A DNA stretch of 8,789 nucleotides from contig CATEYX010000040.1 in assembly GCA_949511925.1 (NCBI GenBank), forward strand, positions 1-8,789. The letters run 5' to 3'. Made by a program: the position numbers and the translations under genes. Under the pieces are notes generated by a model. The model saw only the letters and a program-made list of their open reading frames with translations, had not been told where the DNA came from and did no database searches. This DNA is from Cryomorphaceae bacterium. Lineage in GTDB: Bacteria > Bacteroidota > Bacteroidia > Flavobacteriales > BACL11. Positions 1 to 7,000 of the stretch are shown in pieces. Numbering within the stretch: the stretch's first letter is position 1; each line of letters starts with the position of its first letter.

Positions 1-327
1 ATGAATGCAGAAATTTCTGTTCCTATGATAGAAAGTATTTTTTACAAAAATAGCCCTCTGCATGATGGAGCTGTTATAATAAGAGACAACAAAATAATAA
101 GTGCAAGGTGCGTACTTCCAGTAAGTAATAGTGATGATTTTCCTGGAAACCTAGGAATGCGACATAGGGCTGCAGTAGGTATTACGGAAGAATCAGATGC
201 AGTTACCGTTATTGTATCGGAAGAAACAGGTAGTATTTCTTATGTAAAAGATGGAGAACTATTTACTAAACGAACCGCCCAGCAGTTAGAGCAATTCTTG
301 AATAGAATATTTACTAAGAGCAAGTAA
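1..327 (+). CDS. cdaA: Diadenylate cyclase, CdaA type (C-terminal part, 5' end outside window)
   Basis: Makes cyclic di-AMP from two ATP at the inner face of the membrane. The visible 108 residues are the second half of a DAC (DisA_N) domain. They contain the DGA motif in SPLHDGAVII (residues 22-24), the RHR motif in GMRHRAAVG (54-56) and a conserved VSEETG segment (72-77), which together form the nucleotide- and metal-binding site. CdaA proteins are usually about 250-270 residues, with three N-terminal membrane helices before this domain. Those helices are missing here, so the ATG at position 1 is an internal methionine and the gene begins left of the window. The reading frame is open to a TAA at 325-327 and ends in a Lys-rich tail. 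The catalytic motifs that can be seen are intact. The next gene is convergent, with only 21 nt to the end of its remnant and no clear terminator hairpin between. Family assignment is firm; the precise symbol (cdaA/dacA) is by family convention. Confidence 0.9.
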   Translation: MNAEISVPMIESIFYKNSPLHDGAVIIRDNKIISARCVLPVSNSDDFPGNLGMRHRAAVGITEESDAVTVIVSEETGSISYVKDGELFTKRTAQQLEQFLNRIFTKSK

Positions 328-348
328 CTTCAGCTTCTTAACAATATT

Positions 349-832
349 TTACATCTCATAATAACCGTTATTATGTAGTTGATGCCCCCTTAGCATGTTT
401 AACTGATTATATGCATTAGCCATAATCAGGACTACTATAATTGATTTTCCATTTCTCACTATTTTTTTTTGTGTTTTGCCAACTATCAAAGCTTATAACA
501 GTATCAATAAAATTATGATTTAAAGTTTGAAAAAGCATACTATCAAAAGTACTAACTAAAACTCCATTAAACCATTTTGATTTATTTTCAATTACAAATC
601 CATCTAGTGTTAAAAAGTTTAAATACTGTACTGATATTGGTAAATTAGTACAATCAATAGTTATGCTATACTTCTGCCTTTTAGCAATTGTTTTTAATGA
701 CAAATACTTTTCAGGAGTGTTAATACTATAATCTGTATTTGCATTATTATTGAATGAAATAAAATACCTAAAAGCACCATCTTGAGCAAAAACTAGTGTG
801 TGAAATAATAACAAAAAAAGTATCTTTTTCAT
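349..832 (-). pseudogene. Remnant of a secreted subtilisin-like (S8) serine peptidase: signal peptide and propeptide only, frameshifted
   Basis: The ATG at 832 opens a 138-codon frame that starts with a signal peptide (MKKILFLLLFHTLVFAQ, probable cleavage after Ala16) and continues with features typical of the propeptide of Bacteroidota S8 peptidases: YFISFNNNANTDYSI, YLSLKTIAKRQKY, LPISVQYLN and a NKSKWFNGV segment. It stops at TAA (416-418) directly after SSPDYG. If one base (T418) is skipped, the other frame continues the family pattern as NAYNQLNMLRGHQLH then NNGY (417-358), and ends at a second stop (349-351). Related proteins normally read YGNAxNQIxMLNGxxLHxxGYTGxG and then enter the catalytic domain. 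That domain, with the Asp-His-Ser triad, and any C-terminal sorting domain are absent: the sequence runs straight into the 3' end of the diadenylate cyclase gene. The remnant lies 14 nt after argS on the same strand and may still be transcribed with it. A one-base insertion plus a large deletion is the simplest reading. A stand-alone secreted propeptide from the first frame is possible but unproven. Confidence 0.8.
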
Positions 833-846
833 ACTAAAAGTATTTT

Positions 847-2616
847 TTACATTCTATCTGGCACACTAGCACCTAACAAACGCATAGCCGTTTGTATCAC
901 TTCACCAACCTTAACTGATAAACCTAATCGAAAATTAATCAATGCTTCACTCTCAGCAGTTAGGACAGCCGTATTCTGGTAGTAAGTATTATACTCCTTT
1001 ACTAAATCATAAACATAATTAGCAACAAGTGCAGGACTATAGTTAGCTGCCGCTTCTTGTATCATATTTGGAAACTCAGTCAATAACTTAATAATCTCTT
1101 GTTCCTTACTGGTAATAGCAACTGCACCTGGGATTATAATTTTAGCAATATGCTTTCTTCTTAAAGACTGAATACGAGCATAAGTATATTGTATAAACGG
1201 ACCTGTATTTCCATTAAAATCAATTGATTCTTTAGGGTCAAAAAGCATACGCTTTCTAGGGTCAACTTTTAACATAAAATACTTCAATGCTCCCATCCCT
1301 ACTGTTTCATAAAGTGTATTAGCATCTTCATCACTCATGCCTTCTAACTTACCTAATTCCTTAGCTATACTTTTGGCAGTACTTACCATTTCCTCCATCA
1401 AATTATCAGCATCCACCACAGTACCTTCACGCGATTTCATCTTTCCACTTGGTAAATCCACCATACCATATGATAAATGATAGCAACTCTTTGCCCATTC
1501 ATAGCCTAATTTATCTAGAATTAAAAACAGTACCTTAAAATGATAATCCTGCTCATTACCTACTGTGTAGGCCATGCTTGAAAAATTAAAATCTTCATGT
1601 CTTTTTACAGCAGTACCAATATCTTGGGTCATGTAAACAGCAGTACCATCCGAACGTAAAATAATTTTTTCATCCAAACCTTCAGCTGATAAATCTATCC
1701 ATACCGACCCATCTTCTTTTTTATAAAACACACCTTTTTCAAGACCAATATCAATTACTTTTTTTCCTAGCAGATAAGTATCACTTTCATAATAGTTCTT
1801 ATCAAAATCAACTCCAAGCCTTTCATAAGTAGTTTTAAAACCTTCATACACCCAAGCATTCATTTTTTCCCATAAAGCAATTACAGTTGGTTCTTTTGCC
1901 TCCCAACTTCTTAGCACATCTTGTGCTTTCTTAAATACAGAAGCTTCTTTTTCTGCTTCTTTCTTATCCATTCCATCGGCAACTAAATCAGCTACTTCTA
2001 TTTTATACTGTTTATCAAACTCCACATAATATTTACCTACAAAGTGATCCCCTTTCATCCCCGTACTTTCTGGGCTTGTACCATTCCCAAAATCCTGCCA
2101 AGCCACCATTGATTTACATATATGTATACCCCTATCATTAATGATTTGAACCTTTTTCATGTTTTTACCACTTGCCTTAATAATTTCAGCAACTGAATAA
2201 CCCAATAGATTATTACGGATATGTCCTAGATGTAAAGGCTTGTTTGTGTTGGGTGATGAATATTCCACTAAGAAAGTAGGGGCATTTATATCTACTTTTA
2301 CTGTACCATAATCATTAGTATTATAAGCCAAAACAAATTGATTGTACCAGTATTCTTGTGTAATTTCTAAATTCAAGAATCCTTTTACCACATTAAAACC
2401 AGCAACCTCAGTAACTTTTTCCTTTAAGTAATTTCCTATTTCTTCAGCAGTTAGTTCTGGTCCTTTTTTTGAAGCCCTCAATAATGGAAATACTACCAAA
2501 GTAATATCTCCATTAAAATCTTTTCTGGTTTTTTGAAATTGAATACTTTGTTCAGTTGCCGAATACAATTCAGCTAAACATTTTTCTATTTCCTGTTTTA
2601 AAATTTCTTCTATCAT
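847..2616 (-). CDS. argS: Arginyl-tRNA synthetase (class I)
   Basis: Charges tRNA-Arg with arginine using ATP in the cytoplasm; essential for translation. The 589-residue protein has the usual family length and order: the ArgRS-specific N-terminal domain (about 1-85), the class I catalytic core with the HIGH-type motif HLGH (129-132, in NTNKPLHLGHIRNN), the second signature KMKSR (392-396, in SGKMKSREGTVVDADNL, a common ArgRS version of KMSKS), and the all-helical anticodon-binding domain opening with TGPFIQYTYARIQSL (about 471-485) and ending in LLGASVPDRM. The frame is open for 20 more codons upstream to a GTG at 2676, but those codons lie inside ctlX and encode an unrelated Trp/Cys/Lys-rich stretch. 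The ATG at 2614-2616 shares one base with the ctlX stop (TAATG) and gives the N terminus MIEEILKQEIEKCL expected for ArgRS, so it is chosen. There is no Shine-Dalgarno sequence before it. The overlap suggests translation coupled to ctlX. Identification is certain; nothing is missing. Confidence 0.97.
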   Translation of the reverse strand: MIEEILKQEIEKCLAELYSATEQSIQFQKTRKDFNGDITLVVFPLLRASKKGPELTAEEIGNYLKEKVTEVAGFNVVKGFLNLEITQEYWYNQFVLAYNTNDYGTVKVDINAPTFLVEYSSPNTNKPLHLGHIRNNLLGYSVAEIIKASGKNMKKVQIINDRGIHICKSMVAWQDFGNGTSPESTGMKGDHFVGKYYVEFDKQYKIEVADLVADGMDKKEAEKEASVFKKAQDVLRSWEAKEPTVIALWEKMNAWVYEGFKTTYERLGVDFDKNYYESDTYLLGKKVIDIGLEKGVFYKKEDGSVWIDLSAEGLDEKIILRSDGTAVYMTQDIGTAVKRHEDFNFSSMAYTVGNEQDYHFKVLFLILDKLGYEWAKSCYHLSYGMVDLPSGKMKSREGTVVDADNLMEEMVSTAKSIAKELGKLEGMSDEDANTLYETVGMGALKYFMLKVDPRKRMLFDPKESIDFNGNTGPFIQYTYARIQSLRRKHIAKIIIPGAVAITSKEQEIIKLLTEFPNMIQEAAANYSPALVANYVYDLVKEYNTYYQNTAVLTAESEALINFRLGLSVKVGEVIQTAMRLLGASVPDRM

Positions 2617-3551
2617 TACTTTTGTTTTGGTAAAAATATTTCTGCCATCATACATCTTGCACTTCCACCACCACACGCTTCAATAGTATCCAGTGAAGTA
2701 TACAAAATAGGGCAATGTTTTTCAATAGCTATTTTTTGTTCTTCTGTTAAGCTACTATAAGCCGAGTTAGACATCACAAGGTAAGGCTTATCCCCCACTA
2801 CTTGCAACATATTTCCTGCAAATCTATGCTTTTGAGCTTCAGTAATCTCAATAATTTCTTTTCCTGTTTCTGTAAGGGTTTCTAAAACATGCTCTCTTTC
2901 AGCTTCATTATCAATAGTGTCTAAGCAAATTACTACAAAAGTATCTGCCACACACATCATTACATTAGTATGGTAAATTGCCATACGCTCACCCTCTACA
3001 TTTTGGTTGGCCGTAAAACAAATTGGACGATAACCAAACTCTTCACAAAACTGCATGACAGCAATCTCATCAGTACGGATAGAAATAGCCGCATAACAAA
3101 TCATATTTACATGATCCAACACCATACTGCCTGTTCCCTCAAGATACTTATCGTGCTCTTCAAATTCCGTAAAATCCTTTATTCCCTCAATGGAAAAACC
3201 ATATTCATCAACTAGAGTGTCAAAGATTTCCTCCCTTCTTTCATCTCTCCTATTTTCAGCACACATAGGGTACAATCCTACCATGGCATTACTATGAAAG
3301 GAAACCCAGTTATTAGGAAAAATAGAATCAGGAGTGTCAGGATATTCTGTATCCTCAATTACAACTACATTTACTCCTACATTTCTTAATTTATCTACAA
3401 ATGTATTAAACTCATTTAACGCTTTTTCTTGCGTTTGCTCATCTGTCAAATTATCCAACACCTGCTGATAATAATTATTGACAGCCGTTTGCTCATTGTA
3501 CCTAAAGCCTACAGGCTTTATCATCATTATTGAATTTGTAATCTGTTTCAT
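2616..3551 (-). CDS. ctlX: CtlX-type hydrolase of the amidinotransferase/arginine deiminase superfamily (putative citrulline hydrolase)
   Basis: A 311-residue, full-length member of the guanidino-group-modifying superfamily (pentein fold). It resembles the family annotated as citrulline utilization hydrolase CtlX. Its N terminus, IMMIKPVGFRYNEQTAVNNYYQ, is characteristic of that family. Likely active-site elements are DSIFPNNWVSFH (75-86), YLEGTGSMV with Glu138, YHTNVMM with His194, and a Cys nucleophile at 300 in GGGSARCMMAEIFLP close to the C terminus. The chemistry expected for the fold is attack by Cys on the guanidino/ureido carbon; for CtlX the annotated role is release of ornithine from citrulline. 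The substrate cannot be read from the sequence, and a DDAH-like activity on another arginine derivative is an alternative. The start ATG at 3549-3551 lies 4 nt after the stop of another superfamily member, with a weak purine run (AGAAAG) just before it. The TAA stop overlaps the argS start. There is no signal peptide, so the protein is cytoplasmic. Fold confidence is high; function is moderate. Confidence 0.85.
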   Translation of the reverse strand: MKQITNSIMMIKPVGFRYNEQTAVNNYYQQVLDNLTDEQTQEKALNEFNTFVDKLRNVGVNVVVIEDTEYPDTPDSIFPNNWVSFHSNAMVGLYPMCAENRRDERREEIFDTLVDEYGFSIEGIKDFTEFEEHDKYLEGTGSMVLDHVNMICYAAISIRTDEIAVMQFCEEFGYRPICFTANQNVEGERMAIYHTNVMMCVADTFVVICLDTIDNEAEREHVLETLTETGKEIIEITEAQKHRFAGNMLQVVGDKPYLVMSNSAYSSLTEEQKIAIEKHCPILYTSLDTIEACGGGSARCMMAEIFLPKQK

Positions 3552-3555
3552 CTTT

Positions 3556-4470
3556 CTAATCTCTAATTAATGGCATTGTTGAACATCTTAAAAGCCCTTC
3601 CATTTTCGCTATCTCGGCATAAGGGACTTCTTCTACTGTAAACCCTCTTTTTCTTAATTCATTATTTAATCTTACAAATCCTTTTTCAGAGATAATTACC
3701 TCTTCTGAAATTGAAAATACATTCGAATTCATATTATACATTTCTTCTTTACTTACTTCAATAATATTTTCCTCACCAAAATAACTCACTAAAAAATCAA
3801 CATCTGCAGAATGCTTAAAACCTCCCATATAAATAATAGCCATATTTTTTCCTATAGGCTGAAAGCAGCAGTCCAAGTGCAAAGCATTTTCTCTCGGGTC
3901 ATTATCCGATTTATTGAGTTCGAAACCCTTCACTATTTTATTCGGAAAAGTCAAAGTTAAAAAATCAAGTGCTGATCTGTTCGTTCTGGCAACTGTATAT
4001 TTCTCAAAATCTTCCTTTTCGGAATAGCCAACAAAAATATACTCATTGCAAGGCATCACATCTCCTCCTTCTGCTCTTGTACTTAAAGGCATTTTAATTA
4101 TATCCTTACTTGCAATTTTACTTATAACATCAGAAATAGCATCTGCCTCTTTAATTCTATCTTCAATTATATTAGGAATAACTAATTTATCTGAAATTGC
4201 AAAAGCAATATCTCGTGAAAAAATCTGATTTAAACCCCGTATGTTTTTAGGTCTAAAAACTTCAATATCATACTTTTCAAAAACATCAACTAAAGCATTT
4301 ATTTCAATTACACAAGCTTTATTTTTAGGGAAAGTACCTGCTTTAACATGCGCTCTGGATTTGGGGTCATAACAATCCTTCACATTAGGTGTACCGCCAA
4401 AATCAGTAGCTATTCCCAACACTACTGCCCTTAGTTTACCTGATTCGTTTTCAATACTTATCTTCATCAT
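3556..4470 (-). CDS. Arginine deiminase / amidinotransferase family protein
   Basis: A 304-residue cytoplasmic protein of the superfamily that includes arginine deiminase (ADI), dimethylargininase (DDAH) and arginine:glycine amidinotransferase. Visible signatures in order are an N-terminal strand SGKLRAVVLGIATDFGG, the substrate-binding loop QIFSRDIAF (82-90, with Arg86-Asp87), AEGGDVMP (133-140, with Glu134 and Asp137), LHLDCCF with His198 and Asp200, and the nucleophile Cys296 in LLRCSTMPLIR near the C terminus. The CSTMP tail resembles the CMSMP of true ADI. All expected catalytic residues are present. The length is shorter than classical bacterial ADI (about 400 residues), so this may be a DDAH/AGAT-like enzyme; the substrate (arginine, methylarginine or other) is not determinable here. 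The frame is open back to a TTG at 4497, but tandem ATGs at 4470 and 4467 match where related proteins begin, and the first is used. This is the first gene of the minus-strand block with ctlX and argS. There is no clear Shine-Dalgarno sequence. Confidence 0.82.
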   Translation of the reverse strand: MMKISIENESGKLRAVVLGIATDFGGTPNVKDCYDPKSRAHVKAGTFPKNKACVIEINALVDVFEKYDIEVFRPKNIRGLNQIFSRDIAFAISDKLVIPNIIEDRIKEADAISDVISKIASKDIIKMPLSTRAEGGDVMPCNEYIFVGYSEKEDFEKYTVARTNRSALDFLTLTFPNKIVKGFELNKSDNDPRENALHLDCCFQPIGKNMAIIYMGGFKHSADVDFLVSYFGEENIIEVSKEEMYNMNSNVFSISEEVIISEKGFVRLNNELRKRGFTVEEVPYAEIAKMEGLLRCSTMPLIRD

Positions 4471-4544
4471 AATTGGATGCAAATTTAATTTTTTCAAAAC
4501 ATTTAGGGCTTAGTTTTAACAAATAACATTTATTAACAATTTAG

Positions 4545-4573
4545 TTGGGAAATTTTAGTTTCTGCTAGTATTG
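4545..4573 (+). promoter_or_regulatory. Possible Bacteroidota-type promoter for ftsK
   Basis: TTG at 4545-4547, an 18-nt spacer, and TAGTATTG at 4566-4573 approximate the Bacteroidota sigma-A pattern (TTG about 17-23 nt before TAnnTTTG) with one mismatch in the -7 box. A start site a few bases downstream would give a leader of roughly 25-30 nt before the ATG at 4607. The surrounding divergent region (4471-4606) also has two direct TTAACAA copies (4516-4522 and 4533-4539) and three TTAGTT copies (4510-4515, 4541-4546, 4555-4560). These could be operator-like or simply AT-rich chance. In such AT-rich sequence the evidence is weak. Confidence 0.3.
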
Positions 4574-4597
4574 CTATTCAAATCAATTTGTACTTTT

Positions 4598-4601
4598 GGA
4601 G
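4598..4601 (+). promoter_or_regulatory. Ribosome binding site GGAG deciding the ftsK start
   Basis: GGAG lies 5 nt before the ATG at 4607. It favours that ATG over the in-frame TTG at 4571, which would fall inside the proposed promoter. It is the clearest Shine-Dalgarno-like site in the window; the other complete genes show none or only a weak purine run. Confidence 0.55.
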
Positions 4602-4606
4602 AATAT

Positions 4607-7000
4607 ATGACAAAAAAGAAATTAAAATTAAAACCTGCTACGTCCTTTAAATTTAAAGGAATAACAGCGCCTTTTAAAGATGAGAATAATCAGAAGATAT
4701 TTGCTTCTGTTTTAATTCTCACTTCCCTGTACTTACTTATCGCTTTTGTCTCTTTCTTTTTTCAGTGGCAAGAAGATGATAGTTTAGTTTCAGGAAAAGA
4801 TTTATCAGATATCATTACAGAAAAGAAAATCAATAACTCTATTGGAGGATTGGGAGCATATATTGCCAACCTGTTTGTTAAGTTATGGTTTGGACTTGCT
4901 GCCTTTTTCATTCCTCTATTTAGTTTGTTAGCAGGCTTAAAAGTACTTGGTCTTAAAAAATATTCGCTCAGCTCTTTTATTTTTAACGGAATACTTGGAA
5001 TGTTAATTATTCCAATATTTATTCGTCACTTTTTTGGTGGTACAATTACAGCAGGTGGTATTGGTATTTATACCAATGAACTAATGAGTTCAGCAATTGG
5101 AAATCTAGGAACTTCCCTTTTACTAATTACTATTTCAATCCTTTATATTGCTATATCTTTTGACATTGATACTGATAAAATCAAAGCCTTTATTCTTAAA
5201 ATAAAACCTAATAAAAGAGTTGTAAAAGAGAAAGGTAATGAACCCGTACTAAGAACAACTTTTGGCAAAACTCCAACTTCACCATTGTTGGAAGAAAAAC
5301 CTGGAGAAGCACTTACTGAAACTGAACACATTCCTTTATCAGCAGAACCAACTTTAGTAAAACCAAAAGTAGAGGAAAAAGTAGAACCAATAGTAAAAGA
5401 AGAAGGATTAGGACTTGAAGTAACTGAAACTACTGATGAAGAAACCTTAACTGAAACTGAAATTGAAAAAAAGTTAAAAGAACTTGGTGATTTTGACCCT
5501 ACCCTTGAACTTTCACAATTCAAAATGCCTGGAATGGATTTATTGAATGATTATGGGGCAAGTAAAATTGAAATTGATAAAGACGAACTTGAAAACAACA
5601 AGAACAGAATTGTTGAAACTTTAGGTCATTATAAAATTGGAATTGCTTCTATTTCTGCTACTGTTGGGCCAACCATTACGCTTTATGAAATTATACCAGA
5701 AGCAGGAATTAGAATTTCAAAAATTAAAAATTTAGAAGATGATATTGCACTTAGTTTAGCAGCTGAAGGTATTCGTATTATTGCCCCTATTCCAGGTAGA
5801 GGTACGATTGGTATTGAAGTTCCTAATGCTAAGAAAAATACAGTTTCTATGCTGGAAGTTTTGAAATCAGAAAAGTTTCAGAATTGTAACATGGAACTAC
5901 CTATTGCTTTTGGAAAAACAATTTCGAACGAAACCTTTGTGGTGGATTTGGCAAAGATGCCCCATTTACTTATGGCTGGTGCAACAGGTCAAGGAAAATC
6001 AGTAGGACTAAATGCAATACTTGCCTCTTTATTATACAAAAAACACCCGTCACAAGTGAAATTTGTATTAGTAGACCCTAAAAAAGTTGAACTTACCTTA
6101 TTCAATAAAATTGAAAGACACTACTTAGCAAAACTACCTGATGATGGAGATGCTATAATCACAGATACGAAAAAGGTAGTAAATACTGTGAATTCATTGT
6201 GCATAGAAATGGATGATAGATATGAGCTTTGTAAACAAGCACAATGCCGTAATATTAAGGAATACAATGCAAAATTTATCAGTAGAAGATTAAATCCTAA
6301 TGAAGGACATAGATTCATGCCTTATATCGTTTTGGTGATTGATGAATTTGCTGATTTAATTATGACTGCAGGAAAAGAAATTGAAATGCCAATTGCTCGT
6401 TTAGCACAACTTGCCCGTGCTATCGGGATTCATTTAATTGTTGCCACACAAAGACCTTCCGTTAATGTAATTACAGGAATGATAAAAGCCAATTTCCCAG
6501 CAAGGGTAGCCTTTAAAGTTACCTCAGCTATTGATTCCAGAACAATTATGGATAGCAAAGGAGCAGAACAATTAATTGGTATGGGAGATATGCTTATTTC
6601 CACTGGAAGTGATTTAACACGTTTACAATGTGCCTTTATCGACACTCCAGAAGTAGAAAAAATCTGCGAGTTTATTGGTTCACAAAGAGCTTACCCACAA
6701 CCTTATATGTTACCAGAATATGAAGGAGAAGCAGAAGCTGTTGGAGGTAAAGCTGACCTAGAGGATAAGGATGCAATGTTTGACCAAGCAGCTTTGGTGT
6801 TAGTACAACATCAATCAGGATCAACATCATTAATACAAAGGAAACTCCGACTTGGATACAACAGAGCAGGAAGGATCATTGACCAACTAGAAGCTGCAGG
6901 AATAGTTGGGCCATTTGAAGGCAGTAAAGCCCGAAAAGTATTGGTTAGAGATGAAATGGAATTAGAAGAATTATTAAAAAAATTAAATAACAATGACTAA
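4607..7000 (+). CDS. ftsK: DNA translocase FtsK
   Basis: A septum-anchored hexameric ATPase that pumps DNA to resolve and segregate chromosome ends during division. The 797-residue protein has the full layout: four predicted membrane helices (about 32-52, 88-114, 121-140, 167-185); a charged Glu/Thr/Pro-rich linker (about 198-298) with two LTETE copies; the alpha subdomain (about 325-430); a RecA-like beta motor with Walker A GATGQGKS (458-465) and Walker B VLVIDEFAD (575-583), followed by IVATQRPSVNVITG; and a C-terminal winged-helix gamma domain (about 724-783, SLIQRKLRLGYNRAGRIID) of the type that reads orientation sequences and contacts XerD in other bacteria. The linker is short compared with E. 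coli FtsK, which is normal for this phylum. The ATG at 4607 is chosen because GGAG precedes it; a TTG at 4571 is the next alternative. The gene overlaps lolA by 8 nt (ATGACTAA), so the two are probably co-translated. No defects seen. Confidence 0.96.
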   Translation: MTKKKLKLKPATSFKFKGITAPFKDENNQKIFASVLILTSLYLLIAFVSFFFQWQEDDSLVSGKDLSDIITEKKINNSIGGLGAYIANLFVKLWFGLAAFFIPLFSLLAGLKVLGLKKYSLSSFIFNGILGMLIIPIFIRHFFGGTITAGGIGIYTNELMSSAIGNLGTSLLLITISILYIAISFDIDTDKIKAFILKIKPNKRVVKEKGNEPVLRTTFGKTPTSPLLEEKPGEALTETEHIPLSAEPTLVKPKVEEKVEPIVKEEGLGLEVTETTDEETLTETEIEKKLKELGDFDPTLELSQFKMPGMDLLNDYGASKIEIDKDELENNKNRIVETLGHYKIGIASISATVGPTITLYEIIPEAGIRISKIKNLEDDIALSLAAEGIRIIAPIPGRGTIGIEVPNAKKNTVSMLEVLKSEKFQNCNMELPIAFGKTISNETFVVDLAKMPHLLMAGATGQGKSVGLNAILASLLYKKHPSQVKFVLVDPKKVELTLFNKIERHYLAKLPDDGDAIITDTKKVVNTVNSLCIEMDDRYELCKQAQCRNIKEYNAKFISRRLNPNEGHRFMPYIVLVIDEFADLIMTAGKEIEMPIARLAQLARAIGIHLIVATQRPSVNVITGMIKANFPARVAFKVTSAIDSRTIMDSKGAEQLIGMGDMLISTGSDLTRLQCAFIDTPEVEKICEFIGSQRAYPQPYMLPEYEGEAEAVGGKADLEDKDAMFDQAALVLVQHQSGSTSLIQRKLRLGYNRAGRIIDQLEAAGIVGPFEGSKARKVLVRDEMELEELLKKLNNND

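Noticed and set aside
349..421. Programmed +1 frameshift at the TAA of the peptidase remnant (as in prfB)
   Set aside because: The shifted frame ends 22 codons later without a catalytic domain, so a programmed shift would yield no functional enzyme.
2617..2676. Upstream extension of argS by 20 codons from a GTG at 2676
   Set aside because: The added residues (WWWKCK and so on) do not resemble any ArgRS N terminus and are the shadow of the ctlX 3' end; the TAATG overlap gives a natural start at 2616.
2970..3215. Plus-strand ORF of 81 codons inside ctlX
   Set aside because: It lies antisense to a well-recognised gene and its product shows no domain pattern; it is a shadow frame. The same holds for other short frames antisense to the 3556-4470 gene and to ftsK.
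4480..4487. Exact TAnnTTTG (TAAATTTG) on the minus strand upstream of the 4470 gene, as a -7 promoter box
   Set aside because: It would place transcription start only a few bases from the ATG, and no TTG element lies 17-23 nt upstream of it; such matches are frequent in AT-rich DNA.
4471..4497. TTG start at 4497 for the arginine-deiminase-family gene
   Set aside because: The extra residues are not family-like and there is no ribosome binding site; the tandem ATGs at 4470 and 4467 fit the family N terminus.
4571..4606. TTG start at 4571 for ftsK
   Set aside because: The ATG at 4607 has GGAG five bases upstream and gives a typical Lys-rich cytoplasmic N terminus; the TTG falls inside the candidate promoter.
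5390..5475. LTETE repeats in the ftsK linker as a functional tandem repeat
   Set aside because: Only two copies in a low-complexity acidic linker, a region that is fast-evolving and compositionally biased in all FtsK proteins.
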